DNA of 64,000 nucleotides, from the NCBI GenBank assembly GCA_932294295.1, contig OW028575.1:17860058-17924057 (forward strand), given 5' to 3'. The notes under the pieces are model-generated. The model did not search any database and had not been told where the DNA came from. It worked only from the letters and a program-made list of their open reading frames with translations. Of the stretch, positions 10,420 to 21,460 are shown piece after piece; positions within the stretch are counted from its first letter, which is position 1; each line of letters opens with the position of its first letter. This DNA comes from Alitta virens (Eukaryota; Annelida; Polychaeta; Phyllodocida; Nereididae). The translations under genes and the position numbers were made by a program.

Positions 10420-11610
10420 TCGACTTTAGCAACCTATTTCTGTTAAGTGATCAAGATCACTTCCTATAAACTAAAATGAATTAGCTGTGATAATGCACGT
10501 TTCATTATTCAGAGCCAAAATATTCTGTCAATCAGAATTAAGCGCCTCTTTGCACTCGTGTTGATGCCCATTCAAAGCAGATATGCTGTTGTTGCCTATC
10601 AGCAAGTCACTGACATTCCGCTTGTAATGGTTGGGCATGATTGTAATGCATTTGCTGGACAGGCTACACTTAGGGGGACTAATCAATGCAGTCTGTGGAA
10701 TAATCGCCATAATCATTCATCCAAATTTGCATCGCCTACTTCCTATTGCAGCAGGCTCTGTTCTTGCATCTTTTATGCATCTGACTGCTGCTTAGTTGGT
10801 GGTTCTGCCTAGACGTGGGTCGATCCTAGAAAAGAGCTCTACAAAAAGAATCAAGAGAAAGCCTAAATCGAACTACATGAGCTCCAACAGAATGTACTGT
10901 GCATGAGACACTAATTATAAGATAGGCAAGTATTAGCAGCCTGGGTGGCCTCATTAATGTTTAAAACAATAGACTCTACACACATTTGGGGACAAATTTC
11001 GTTAAAAAAACCAATGTATGTTTAATTTTATTTTACAGAAATCCATTGGACACTTTGGTTTTTCAAATAACCAACGGGAGTTTTAAATGTTTACACTTTG
11101 TAAATCACACAGTGGTGTAATAATTGTTTTCCCTTTGCATTGTGTTTTAACAGACAAAAAGGAAGCTATAATGTTAGAAACTCAATTTGATAGTTTTGAA
11201 TGGTTATAAAACTGGTATATTGGTTTTTTTTAGAAATCAAAACTGGCATTGTATATGAAATTTTCAGGTATACATGGATAATTGTAAAAAAAAACTGACC
11301 TAAGCTAGTTTGGACCGCTGTATTAATGTAGCACACAAAGAAACCAAGGTCACATCATCAGAATTGATCACATTCAGTATTAAATATTCTTTCTGTAAAT
11401 GACTCATATTATTATTATGACAGCTTTCTTAGCACATCTTCACTGCAGGTCATTTGGACGCACGTAATTAGGTTAATTTGTGCATAGGTCAGCTGTTCGT
11501 GCAAGTAATAAGAGAATAACAAAGAAAATGGAGTGTTATTTGAGTGCAGAGCTCTTACCTGGTATAGGTGGGTGGGTCAGCGGAAACCAGGTAGACCCTC
11601 CCAGTGCATG
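10420..11610. other. Intergenic DNA, no gene seen
   Basis: AT-rich sequence with short spurious reading frames only. No repeat family was recognised apart from homopolymer runs. Confidence 0.4.
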
Positions 11611-11613
11611 ACT

Positions 11614-12336
11614 TATAAAGGGTGGATCTCACATAGCCGTAAAATGACGCAATTTCCGTGGTTGATACGTAGACCCTAAGTTGAAAATAGGGCGTGGCTA
11701 AAGCGTTGACATATGGCTAACTATGTGCATACGTAGCTTACGTCCACTGTATGCAGAAAGAGAGACGGAAGTACGACGTATATGACGTATGATCCATTGA
11801 CTATGACGTACGCTCTGTATGGTCCACGTTATCAATGTATAATCTGCTGTATCAACCACGGAAGTGAAAAGAAAAGACGCAAAATCAAAAGAAATAGCCA
11901 AAAATGATTGCCGCAACCACGTACAATACGTGGTAGCTGCCTTTCAATCGTCGTAATCGTAGACTCTTCCATTGTCTCCCGTAGATATTGATTTTTCCAT
12001 ACTTTGCTTACTTGGTTTCCGTTGAAACTGACGGAAGCCACTGAAAACTGACGGTAGGCAAAGTAAGACTCACGAATGCCATGTATAATCCGCCGACTGC
12101 GGCACATTCTCAAAGTATTAAATGTTTAATAATCTTTCCGGCCCAATATGGCTCGGTTTCATGAAATTTTCATGCATGTTTAGTCGCTACAGCCGGAAGT
12201 TGACGGAACAGCCACGAGGGAAGGCAAAGTAAACCCACATAATCCCCACGTAATCCCACGTTTACCCATGGAACCCTTTCCGTGGCCGTTACAGCACTTT
12301 ATGTCGACGATTCCGGCTGTGTGAGATCATCGCTTA
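11614..12336. mobile_element. Fold-back DNA element with TCTCACATAGCCG ends
   Basis: The left end GGATCTCACATAGCCG (about 11622) is mirrored by CGGCTGTGTGAGATC (about 12315). A TTAA lies directly outside the right end and a degenerate TTATAA outside the left. A perfect internal inverted repeat pairs TTCCGTGGTTGATAC (about 11652) with its complement (about 11850). The interior is CpG- and ACGTA-rich, unlike its surroundings. The ends match those of the larger element at 60647-61774, so both belong to one non-autonomous, probably TTAA-targeting family. Confidence 0.6.
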
Positions 12337-12504
12337 AACCGAACATGAACCACAATGATGAGCAGTCATGAACTATATTGAAATAGGATCCTCATGGTAA
12401 ATATGATAATCGAAAATTTGAATTCTATTTCACGTGTAATACGAAATAGCAAAAAATGTCACACAACCTCTCTATTAGTATTTAGTTCAGCCATAATTCC
12501 TCAA

Positions 12505-12579
12505 ACACCGCCCTCCAAAAACTATGAGACAAATTGAGCAATGTTGTCTTTTTTTCTTTTCTTTTTTGGAGGGTGGTGT
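12505..12579. mobile_element. 75-bp TIR element (CGCCCTC family), complete copy
   Basis: ACACCGCCCTCCAAAAA at the left is mirrored by TTTTTTGGAGGGTGGTGT at the right, an inverted pair of about 17 bp around a short core. A second complete copy is at 36998-37078 and a fragment lies at 4316-4350. The element is too short to encode anything, so it is a tiny MITE. Confidence 0.75.
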
Positions 12580-12624
12580 AAAAGTGTTCTTATGAATTGT
12601 TAAAGCCCTTATGATATCTGCTCA

Positions 12625-12790
12625 ATGTCCTGGATACGATCCTAGGCCTGGGCATTGATGGTGCTTTATGCTTGGTGTCTGTGATGACAAGTAAAATACC
12701 ACCTATGGGGTAAATCTGTAAGATGGCCGGACTTCAAGCTTTAAACCTCTTTATTTCGTCTGCCTCGGACAGCTATGTAAATGTATAAAC
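12625..12790 (+). mobile_element. SINE fragment (GGTGTCTRTG family)
   Basis: This piece shares the body of the SINE at 41665-41945: a GGTGCTTTATGCTTGGTGTC start, AGTAAAATACC, ACCTATGGGGTAAAT, then CGTCTGCCTCGGACAGCT. The tRNA-like head is missing. Confidence 0.55.
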
Positions 12791-12842
12791 TGATTGAAGT
12801 TCATACCAGTAGCATTGGAACGAATGGACTGACGAATATATA

Positions 12843-13187
12843 CAGTTAGTTTCATCCTGTAAAATTGAACCTAGACTAAGCTACCTAACTTTTGCTATGT
12901 GATGCTTCCTGTCACTAAATGGAACTCAAAGCTGGATCTAAAAGTACATGGAGCGCCATGTGGGGCACAAGTTGAGAGTTATGCATATTTGTCATTTATT
13001 GTTGAAAAGATGCATGTCTATTGCACATACATAGATGTTATATTAGATAAATTTCTTACATTTGACAAGTTTGTATTTTTTTCAGTGGTGGTAGGTTTGA
13101 GCCGACTATAGGCTAGGAGTAGACAGTGGCTGGCTTTAGCCAGTGATAGCTGCAGCCACGAATGGGTTGCTTTTATGAAACTAATTA
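12843..13187 (+). mobile_element. Tc1/mariner-type MITE, copy 2
   Basis: The element is flanked by TA at 12841-12842. It starts CAGTTAGTTTCATCCTG and ends TTTTATGAAACTAATTA, the imperfect inverse of its start. The interior matches copy 1 (10111) closely, including GCTGGCTTTAGCCAG and ATTAGATAAATTTCTTACAT. At 345 bp without a transposase it is non-autonomous. Confidence 0.7.
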
Positions 13188-13773
13188 TATACCTAATATG
13201 CAGATTTAGTTGGATGAATTACGTCTCACCTAAAAGTAATTTTCATAACTTTGTCACCATATTACAAATGATATCTATAAAGGCTAAAACATGTCTGCAA
13301 GTAGTGGAAAATGATGTATCCTCTGCGGATTGTGGAGAAACTGTATGGCCTCCAATGCCTTCAATGGTCACCTCATTAGCCTTAATATCACAACAGTTAA
13401 ATTCATATTATTACACTGAATATGACTGGAATTTACATAGTGTATACATGTACCTCACGTTCTTGTCAGTCACCTTTTGAAGGGTCCAAGTTCAAGTTCA
13501 TCCATCATATACCACTTTCATTTGGTCAGCTTAGACTCAGCTACAGGTTATATATTTGTGGATGACCTTTGCAATGGCATAAATGAGTCATGCCTGGCGT
13601 ACTCCCACATTGGTAATACTACAAAGGGTCTTATATGTGGCATGTAATGATTACTGTACCCCCGCCCCATCACGTGAACAGCTCGTGGTGCCCTAGATGT
13701 AATGTGCAGGCCTTATTATGCACGCGCCATCCCTGTCGATTTTCTTGCTTCCTGTTTTATTTGTTACATTCCT

Positions 13774-13862
13774 ATCTATCTATAAAACTATCTATCTCTA
13801 TCTATCTATCTATCTGTCTGTATATCTATGTATCTATCTATGTATCTATCTATCTATCTATA
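13774..13862. repeat. (CTAT)n tetranucleotide microsatellite
   Basis: About 20 imperfect units of CTAT/TATC are interrupted by TGTCTG and GTAT variants. Confidence 0.9.
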
Positions 13863-13869
13863 AAACGGA

Positions 13870-15170
13870 AATGCTAACAAAATTAGAATAGATAGCTCAA
13901 TTAATGAGAAAGACAAATTCGTCTTTACAAAAAAACACGAAATCCATTAGTTTTAATGTGATTTAGTTTAACAAAATTGCATCTGATAAATATAACATTT
14001 TGAAAAGTGAAACGGGATGCTTGCGATCGTTTGCAGTCCACTTAAAATTATCTTTGTAGCATGTTTATTGCTGCCCAAAAACCTCTACTAATTCCAGCTG
14101 CAGTTTCAGGGCATTTTACTTGACCAATTAACCAAGATTGCTTGTAATTGAAAACGCTTTTTACTGAAGTGTAACTTTCCACAAGATGTAAATTACAGTG
14201 GTGACTGTAACAAGATAATTCAGCAATACTGTGTAATAAATCTGTTATTGAAAAAAAAAAAACATTCGGTAATTGTGCGTTTTTAAGACAGTGTAGACGC
14301 AGTTGTTGTAGGTTTGGAGGTCTGCATTATGTAATGAATGTACTCTAGTGACTTAAGAATTACACCCTTGGCATGCTGATTATATCTAGAGTCTTTCTCA
14401 ATTATCTGGGGAGTATTCAGCCTTGAACTTGGGGATAACCACATAGGCTTGGTCTCTCACACCAGTGCCGTCACAGCGAAGGAAGATCGATCTGCCTATA
14501 TCCATCACAAGACCACAGCATCTACGAACATTTTTGTGTATATTTACATGAATTGCGTGTATATCGACACTTTATCGATTACATGAATTGTACTAAATAC
14601 ATTTACTACAGGCATAGTACAGCGTTTGGACAGTTTTTGTTCTTAATGGCTTCACAAGAAAGTAGCCAAGATTGGCTAACTATCCAAGTCGTCAGGTCTG
14701 TAAAGTATCTTTTAGGACACAGCAGGTCAAGAGCCTAAAGGTTAAGGATTGTGAAGGATAGTGGAGGCTCCAGAGCAGCTCCTTGCTCAATGCCCAATTG
14801 ATTTCTATTTACTGTAGGTTTCCTTCACCTCAGTTAGTGCTTTTTATTTTCCCCCAACAGTTTGTTTTGGGTAAACACCAATGTAAATAGGTAAACCCAC
14901 TCCCCAGGCTTGGATCGATTCACACTTCAGGCAGTGTTATTAGAAATGGAGAAACTTATAATATCGTTCTACTAAACTGCTCAAACATTTTACATCAAAA
15001 TCGTCGGCACTTTCTTCTGAAAAATAAAAAAAGACAAAAAAAAAGGTTTAGTTTATTTCTTATCAATGCAATATCTATATGTTTATCCTTAAATTCATGG
15101 AAGAGTAAAATCAAAGTTAGATATTCTGAAAGAGCAGACCGTAGTCTTGATCCGTGGTGTTTGCTTTGCT
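13870..15170. other. Intergenic DNA, no gene seen
   Basis: AT-rich sequence with an A-run near 14250. Short reading frames show no family features. Confidence 0.4.
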
Positions 15171-15176
15171 TTGTTA

Positions 15177-15240
15177 TTAGCAGTGTACAATTTCCTGTTA
15201 CTACACACTTAGCAGTGTACAATTTCCTGTTACTACACAC
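15177..15240. repeat. Perfect 32-bp tandem duplication
   Basis: The 32-bp unit starting TTAGCAGTGTACAATTTCCT is present twice without a mismatch, at 15177 and 15209, so the duplication is recent. Confidence 0.9.
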
Positions 15241-15249
15241 TTATGCTCT

Positions 15250-17050
15250 AGAGTAACACCTCAATGCACGTATAGTCTGTCATTCCATTATTGTCGACAG
15301 CCTAAACATTCACTGTGACATAACAGTTGCATTTGGTTACAACAGCTTTTTACATGACCTTTGGTTGGACATCGAACTCATTGAATTAGCTGCACGCCAG
15401 TCGTGACCTACACGTTTGACCGCACCCACGCAATGCTAGCAATTGAGGAAGCACAGCAGCGATCACTTTGTTAGTATTTTATCAGATGATTGTGTTGTTC
15501 TGGGAACTGTAGGCCAAGAAAGTTAAGGCAGCCTTAGCTTTAAGTGCGATCTAATTAGCCTAGGTTACTAGGTTACTTTAGGCCACCGGTAATTAAGTTC
15601 TAAATAGTGTTATTACATGGAAAACACGATTCGTGATACTAAGTAAAATGACCATTTTTTCTGTGGTAATATTGCCACTTAGTATGCAGTTTAATGGTTC
15701 ATAGTGTTTCCACTGTTTCCGGTAATTTGTCGTCACATTTTATCCCAAGCATGGAGATATATGGACAGAATTTTAACAGTAAGAAAAAACCAAACTTTCT
15801 ACCTGATAAAACAAGTTCTCTCTACCAATTAACTAAAGTGTCGCTTACAATAAGTTCTAGTAATTTGTTAAAGAGGGGGGGGGGGGGCTTTTACCAGTTG
15901 TGAAGTTGCTAAATTGTCTGTCCATGATGCATATGAATTACATAAAACGGATAGACATTCATTTTGAATCACATTGCATGTGGTTAAATTGTTTGTCAGC
16001 TGATGTGGAAGTCCCGGGTTCAAATTGTGGGCTAGAGTGAATACATATCTCAGCTGGACATCGTAAATAAAAATTTAATTGTTAATGACTTGAAGTGCCT
16101 ATGACTATAATTATAAGCTGAGCTTCTTAATTTATATCCTTTATACTGGAGTCTATACTAGATGGACACCTACTTTAAACACAACTGGTATTAACAATCA
16201 ATCCTTGTGAGACTCACATCAACATAGTCCCAGATAATATATGCCACTTCGGTTTGCAGTCGGCTCTGCATGCGTCGCCCATGTCGGCCCGAATGGCATG
16301 CTACCAGTGATTGGGAGATTAAAAATATTATATTTTCATATTTCCAATTAAACTGAGGTTGGATTTGTAAGAGTACCCATGCGAAAGGGCATTCATTTTA
16401 AGCATTCAAATTGAACATCAAATGAAAGTTTCTCACAGTTTTGTTAGTTTAAGAAATAATTTGATATTCATATGAATACGAAATGCTCCCCAAGACGTCA
16501 CATGATTTCCTTATAGCAAGCGGAAGTTGAAATTGTGGATTCAGTCCATCAAAACGTTGACTCATTACTTTAAAGTATAGATTGGATTCTGCTAGTTAGG
16601 ATTGGCTCGGAAGGGCGTGCACATTGAATACCACGAAAAATACAAGCACCGCTGCATGGTCCTCTTTCTGCGAATTTGGTCGCAAATGAGGGACAGGTTT
16701 GCCTGGCTCCATTAGATCAACCCTCACCCCACAAGTAGCTCGCCATAATATTATCACGTCTAATAAGTCTAAATGCGCAAAAGACAAATAACAGCTAGCA
16801 TTTCAGCAAACTTTCACCGCGAAGAAGGCACAAAATGACTGTCAACTATGTCATGAAATTACAGACCGCCCCCCCCCCCCCTCCCCATCTTCATCGTTCA
16901 GTACCTGCAACTTTTATGATCTTGTTTACGTCACTATCCATCACGTAAAATCTCTCTTGCACAATTAATTTTGGTCTGTGCCGAGCATAATGTAGACTTC
17001 TTTGCTGTCACATAACATGCTAAATACCACATTCAGCGCATTCTTTACTT
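15250..17050. other. Intergenic DNA with homopolymer G/C runs
   Basis: No gene was found. Thirteen consecutive G lie at 15875-15887 and thirteen C at 16869-16881. A tRNA B-box-like GGGTTCAAATTG occurs near 16017 without a recognisable A box, possibly a SINE scrap. Confidence 0.45.
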
Positions 17051-17054
17051 GTTA

Positions 17055-17287
17055 CAGTCAGTTTCATCAAAAACGGTTGACTGTGATCTGAACATGCTAC
17101 TTCTGTCCACTTCTTTAGCTAATGCTCGGCTTACATTTAACACCAGAAAAGTGTAAACATTGGCAAATGTAAGAAATTAATGTAATATATCATAAATATG
17201 TACTTTTAGATCCGGTTTTGAGTAGCCAGCAATTACAGCTTTGGCTAGACTCAATTTGATGGGCCATTTTTTTAATGAAACTTACTG
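17055..17287. mobile_element. Tc1/mariner-type MITE, copy 3
   Basis: It starts CAGTCAGTTTCATCAAAAA and ends TTTTTAATGAAACTTACTG. The ends are inverted repeats and are bordered by TA on both sides (17053-17054 and 17288-17289), the duplication expected of Tc1/mariner transposition. The interior carries, in the opposite orientation, the GTACTTTTAGATCC and GTAAGAAATT blocks of copies 1 and 2. Confidence 0.8.
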
Positions 17288-17356
17288 TACATCAGCACAA
17301 GCTCTAAAGTGTAGCTGCCTGCTTCAACAAATACAGTGAAGATGGTTAAGAAAATA

Positions 17357-17431
17357 AGTACAACCCAATTAAATCACTGGCATCAGGAGAAAGAAATTCT
17401 CTGGTGCCAGTGAATTAATTGGGTTCTACTT
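17357..17431. repeat. 75-nt near-perfect hairpin
   Basis: Arms of about 31 nt (AACCCAATTAAATCACTGGC with extensions, and its complement ending AATTGGGTTCTACT) enclose a loop of about 13 nt, with only a few mismatches. Arm length and loop size fit a microRNA precursor as well as a tiny MITE. No second copy was seen in the window. Confidence 0.7.
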
Positions 17432-17439
17432 GTTGGTTG

Positions 17440-18125
17440 TAATTTGTCAGAATAAGACAAGGCAGTATCTTTCTGCGAACTCGAAAATTAGAGAAATGCT
17501 TGGCTAGGTATTGTACAAATGCAATAGCACGGAGGAGATGCTGTCTCCCTTGTGATTGACAGGCTTTAATTGTCATTATTAGTGTCATGCAGTATGTTGC
17601 ATAGACCGAATTGCTATTAAATAAATTAAAATGTGAGTGAGGACCAATTACTTGGTGAATATATTTTGATTCAATTGGATATTACAAAATGAATAATAAA
17701 TTTAATTTGAATGGATGGATATTAGACTTATAGTAGACTCTATTATCCGATATTGCTCAGGTCAGAATTAAAAATGAAGTGCTCTTCAAAGGAAGCCTTA
17801 CTGAGATACGTAGTTGTGCGTAACTGAAAATGGTTAGAATTATTTTACAAACATGACACTGTAATCCATAAAATCAGATTATGTGTTGCTGTTGTTGACA
17901 CGAAACACTCCTCATATTGTACTTTTTGATTAGTTTATAATACAGAAATAATTCCTCCCAGTGAGGCTCCCACCGCCAATGCCTTAACAAGTACCAAAAG
18001 TAAAAGATCCTTTTGTCAAGAGAAGCACAGTACGTAACTCCATGAAAGATTAATTTATTTGACACACAGGCATTTAAAAACTGTGACCGCTACATTAGAA
18101 AATGTCTGCATAATTTTTTTAATTA
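17440..18125. other. Intergenic DNA, no gene seen
   Basis: AT-rich sequence with no recognised repeats or genes. Confidence 0.4.
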
Positions 18126-18130
18126 ACATC

Positions 18131-18136
18131 TTTATT
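18131..18136 (-). terminator. Candidate polyadenylation signal (minus strand)
   Basis: AATAAA on the minus strand lies just after the possible terminal exon at 18181-18515. Confidence 0.35.
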
Positions 18137-18180
18137 CACGCTCAAAGCATATATGTGAAAAATTGATCGGTTACATTTAA

Positions 18181-18515
18181 TTAAGAAATACAGATGAATT
18201 CAATTATATCATATAGTTCTTTTACATTTAAAACAGTTGTCATAAGACCATCTCTGGTGGCACACAGCTCTTTTATAGCAAGTCCATCACATTTTGTAGT
18301 CCCTGGCTCACAGACTCTCACAGATTACATCAATATGTTGTATAATTGACCCAGCATATGTGCCAAGTTCGAGCACATTCGAATCATTAAAAAAATATTT
18401 CACATTGCTATGGAAAAGTGAAATGTCATATTGCATAGAGTTCTGAAAAATGTACTTGATAACATATTGCGTCGAAAAGATAAGCAACAACAGGCTGAAC
18501 AACCCCTGAAACCCT
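18181..18515 (-). pseudogene. Candidate terminal exon or broken ORF, family unknown
   Basis: On the minus strand a TTTGCATGCAG acceptor-like site (about 18516) is followed by an open frame. It reads GFQGLFSLLLLIFSTQYVIK and continues through NDSNVLELGTYAG to a stop at 18308-18310. A single shift then opens a second frame reading KCDGLAIKELCATRDGLMTT and on to EFICIS and a stop at 18181-18183. AATAAA on the same strand (18131-18136) lies 45 bases downstream. The acceptor, coding-like text and poly(A) signal together suggest a last exon that has suffered a frameshift, or a transposon gene remnant. I cannot name the family. Confidence 0.35.
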
Positions 18516-18697
18516 GCATGCAAACAGAAGTCAATGAAAAATCACCATATTATCACTCCATAGCAATGGACTATTTCCCCCACCTCCTTAATTTCCTGCT
18601 ATAAATGCCCCAGGAGTCGACTATCGATATTAATTTTACCGTCAAAATCCCCCGCGATCACTAGCGTTCGAAACTATCGTACTAATACCTATCTTGT

Positions 18698-18850
18698 ACA
18701 TGGCCAAATGTGCCACGTGCGTTTTCCAGGAGAAGGATAAACACATGAAAAACGCATAGTTTTTAGCTAATAATAATGAGGCAAAAACCATGCGTTTTCC
18801 ATGTGTTTATCCAAACGCATGGAAAACGCATGTGGCACAATTGGCCATGT
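18698..18850. mobile_element. 153-bp fold-back element with AAACGCATG repeats
   Basis: ACATGGCCAAATGTGCCACG at the left pairs with its near-complement ending GGCACAATTGGCCATGT at the right. Further inside, GGATAAACACATG pairs with CATGTGTTTATCC. Almost the whole element folds on itself around a loop with TAATAATAATGAGG. The motif AAAACGCAT occurs four times, twice in each arm. Confidence 0.85.
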
Positions 18851-18884
18851 AGATAAATACAAATATGAGGTTACAGTAGGTCCT

Positions 18885-19080
18885 GCAACGGAAATCGGTG
18901 TGGTCTTACCTGCCCCATCATAGACACCGAGTACAAGGTACCCACCAATTTAACATATCATGGAGTCATCGGACAGTCAGCTGTGACAAAGATCTTTGAG
19001 TTTGTCCTGGATTCGAATCCAGGACCCTCAGGGGAGCTATAACCACAACATGTAAACCATTAAGCTGTGATCTTCAACAA
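18885..19080 (-). mobile_element. tRNA-derived SINE
   Basis: On the minus strand the head reads AGCTTAATGGTTTACATG (A-box-like), then GGATTCGAATCC (B box) about 40 bases later. The family body follows (GGTACCTTGTACTCGGTGTC). Pol III-type boxes in the right order identify a tRNA-derived SINE. The body also occurs at 12625, 20780, 25765, 41665 and 61775. Confidence 0.7.
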
Positions 19081-19084
19081 CCTT

Positions 19085-20035
19085 GAAAACGAGTGTCATC
19101 CCTAGCTTGCATGCATCACTTCAATTTGATCATACATTATGCCACCCACGCATATGGACTTTCTGGATTAATGAATATGAAAGTCAGTCCCTAGAGAGCA
19201 TCTGTGCCGGGCCCGTGAGGCAGATGTGCACATGTGCACCCCAGCATATGCGCACCAATTGCATTATGTGCGATAGCAATCTTCGTTATGTGTTTAGATC
19301 TTAATGTGTATGGAAAGTGCATGCTCAGCAATTGTTTCATCTGATTGTGGAGTGGACGTATTTCCTCTGCTCAGCATTGGGCTTCAATAAGCGTTTCCAA
19401 TTTTAAATAGACTTCATTGACAGTTATAGAAGTCAAACATTCATTAAGTTTCCTTTCATTTCTTAAAACTGCTTTTTCATTCGCTTGATAAGCGGAAGCA
19501 AGGGATGAACAGGATTAAATCCCAGGTGCTTTGTCTTTATTGAAAGGAGTGCAGGAAGCTGTAGAATTTTTTGATGGATGCGTTAAAAATCCAAATTACT
19601 TCACCGCAAACTGCTGCAATAAATCAAGCGCAGTACAAATGTGCAGCTCAGAGCCACAACACCCACGCTCAACTTGGTTTATGAGACTTGAAAGCTGAGA
19701 TTTGTCACAAATTACTTTGAAAACTAATCACAGAGCAAAGTGAATCGACCAAAAGGATCTATCTATATGCATGCTCTTACAGATTAAGTAGCCTCGTGAA
19801 TTGATGTGAGGTCTAGATATTGTGTCCTGCTATATTTATAGCAATTCAAGAAGCTCTCATTATCTAACTACATACTAATTAGATTTAAGGTGCTGACTTA
19901 AGATACCCTGAGAACATTATATCAATAGTGAATAGTGAGGAGTTCAAAATGCAGTTTTGTGGGATAAGGAAAGAGTATATTGCACGAGGCGAAGCCGAGG
20001 GCAAAAAACTGCATGTGGAACTCCTCAAGCCATTG
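19085..20035. other. Intergenic DNA, no gene seen
   Basis: No supported gene. Around 19940-20030 the phrase GAGGAGTTCAAAATGCAG is partly mirrored by GCATGTGGAACTCCTCAAG, an outer inverted pair around GAGGCGAAGCCGAGGGC that may belong to another MITE. Confidence 0.45.
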
Positions 20036-20040
20036 ACTGT

Positions 20041-20290
20041 ATTCTCTGATCAGCTGCTGAAGGTTAAAAGAGGCACACAAAAAAAATATTAACAGTTACA
20101 AACATAATTTATTCTATACATACAGAATACAACTTTAATTATTCAACAAATAGTAGGGATAGTTTGACAGGAATAATTCATTTCTGAAAATTGTAATTGA
20201 TAGTAACCGAATAGCTATCAAAAACTGGATACATAAATATTGACTGGTATTCCTGCAATCTGATTGGTGGTTAGCAGCTGATCAGAGAAT
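20041..20290. mobile_element. 250-bp element with perfect 18-bp terminal inverted repeats
   Basis: ATTCTCTGATCAGCTGCT (20041-20058) is exactly complementary to AGCAGCTGATCAGAGAAT (20273-20290). The AT-rich interior has no ORF, so this is a small non-autonomous DNA element. No clear target-site duplication was seen. Confidence 0.8.
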
Positions 20291-20779
20291 ATTGGCTGTA
20301 TGTTAGCTGATGCATATTATCTATGTTTTAGGAAATATGTTTAACATGAGGACTAGTAGTTTTTAAAGCTTAAGTGAAAATAATGAACTAATACAAAAAC
20401 AAAACTTTCTTTTTAAGAAATGAAAAAAATAATCTGTGACGGAGCATATGATTTCAATTTCAAATGGTCGCTAAATAACATCTCAGTTATATAGAATACA
20501 CAAATCCAAGACATAATAATAACACCATAATTACAGAAAGTGAAGTTTGTGCAATTATAATTGCCATATACCATGATATACGAACTATACACTGCATAGG
20601 GTTATCAAAGGTCTGTGCAAAACAATTTTCAGAATACATACTGCAGTATTATCCCGAGGAACTCTTCCTGGCCGCATGTCGCTGTCGGCTCTTATTCATA
20701 TTGTGACGTTTATAGTGAGCTCACAAAATATCAGATAATAAATAAGAACTAATAGACGAACATCAATGTCTTAATGTCT

Positions 20780-20975
20780 CAATGCCACTAGATCTGAAGC
20801 TTCGTCAGCTTATTGAACTCCTCACAGGACTAGCTGCCAGAAGCAGACGTAATAATAATAATGAGATGATAAGAGTCCGCACTAATTTACACATTTACCC
20901 AGTTGGTCAGGTCTTTTACTTGCCTCAGCACAGAAACAACGCGCCTCCAATTTAACGTCTCATGTGACTTTTAAT
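20780..20975 (-). mobile_element. SINE, degenerate copy
   Basis: The copy shows GATCTGAAGCTTCGTCAGC, GACTAGCTGCCAGAAGCAGACG, TAATGAGATGATAAGAG and TTTACCCAGTTGGTCAGG. This is the same order as the SINE at 25765-25940, and the reverse of that at 41665. Confidence 0.6.
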
Positions 20976-21460
20976 TGTCCTTTATGGTTAGAAAAAGGTA
21001 ACTTGATCTGTCAGAAAACACTATGAACCATCTGACCTATCTTAGGGGTATTTGTAGCCGAATGTCACCCTTTTCGAACGGAAGCAATTAAGGAGCCATA
21101 TTGTCCAGTAGACGTCCGCTAGAATGACAGGATGTGTGCCTAATTTGACATTGTCTTCTCCTTGAATCTCATATTTCATTCAGTGTCAGATTGTTATATG
21201 ATATGGTCAGTTATAATTAATGCTCCCTGATTACACCTGCCGAGCAGTTGACCCACTAAAGCAGTTGCAAGGTCATACAAAGACAATGGTTAGAATTTGT
21301 ACACAAAATCAATAAAATGACTGAGTAAGACAGGGCTTTGTTTACTCATATTTGGGCTTAGACGTAAGAAAAACAGCCTGTTTCAACGTTACCTGTGTGT
21401 GTGGCAGTTCTGTGAATAATACGCTTTCATATAACATGTTATTACAGTGGACATATGAAA

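Noticed and set aside
13175..13480. 101-codon open frame beginning MKLIIYLICRFSW
   Set aside because: It starts at the end of a MITE, no family is recognisable, and the surrounding DNA shows no exon signals.
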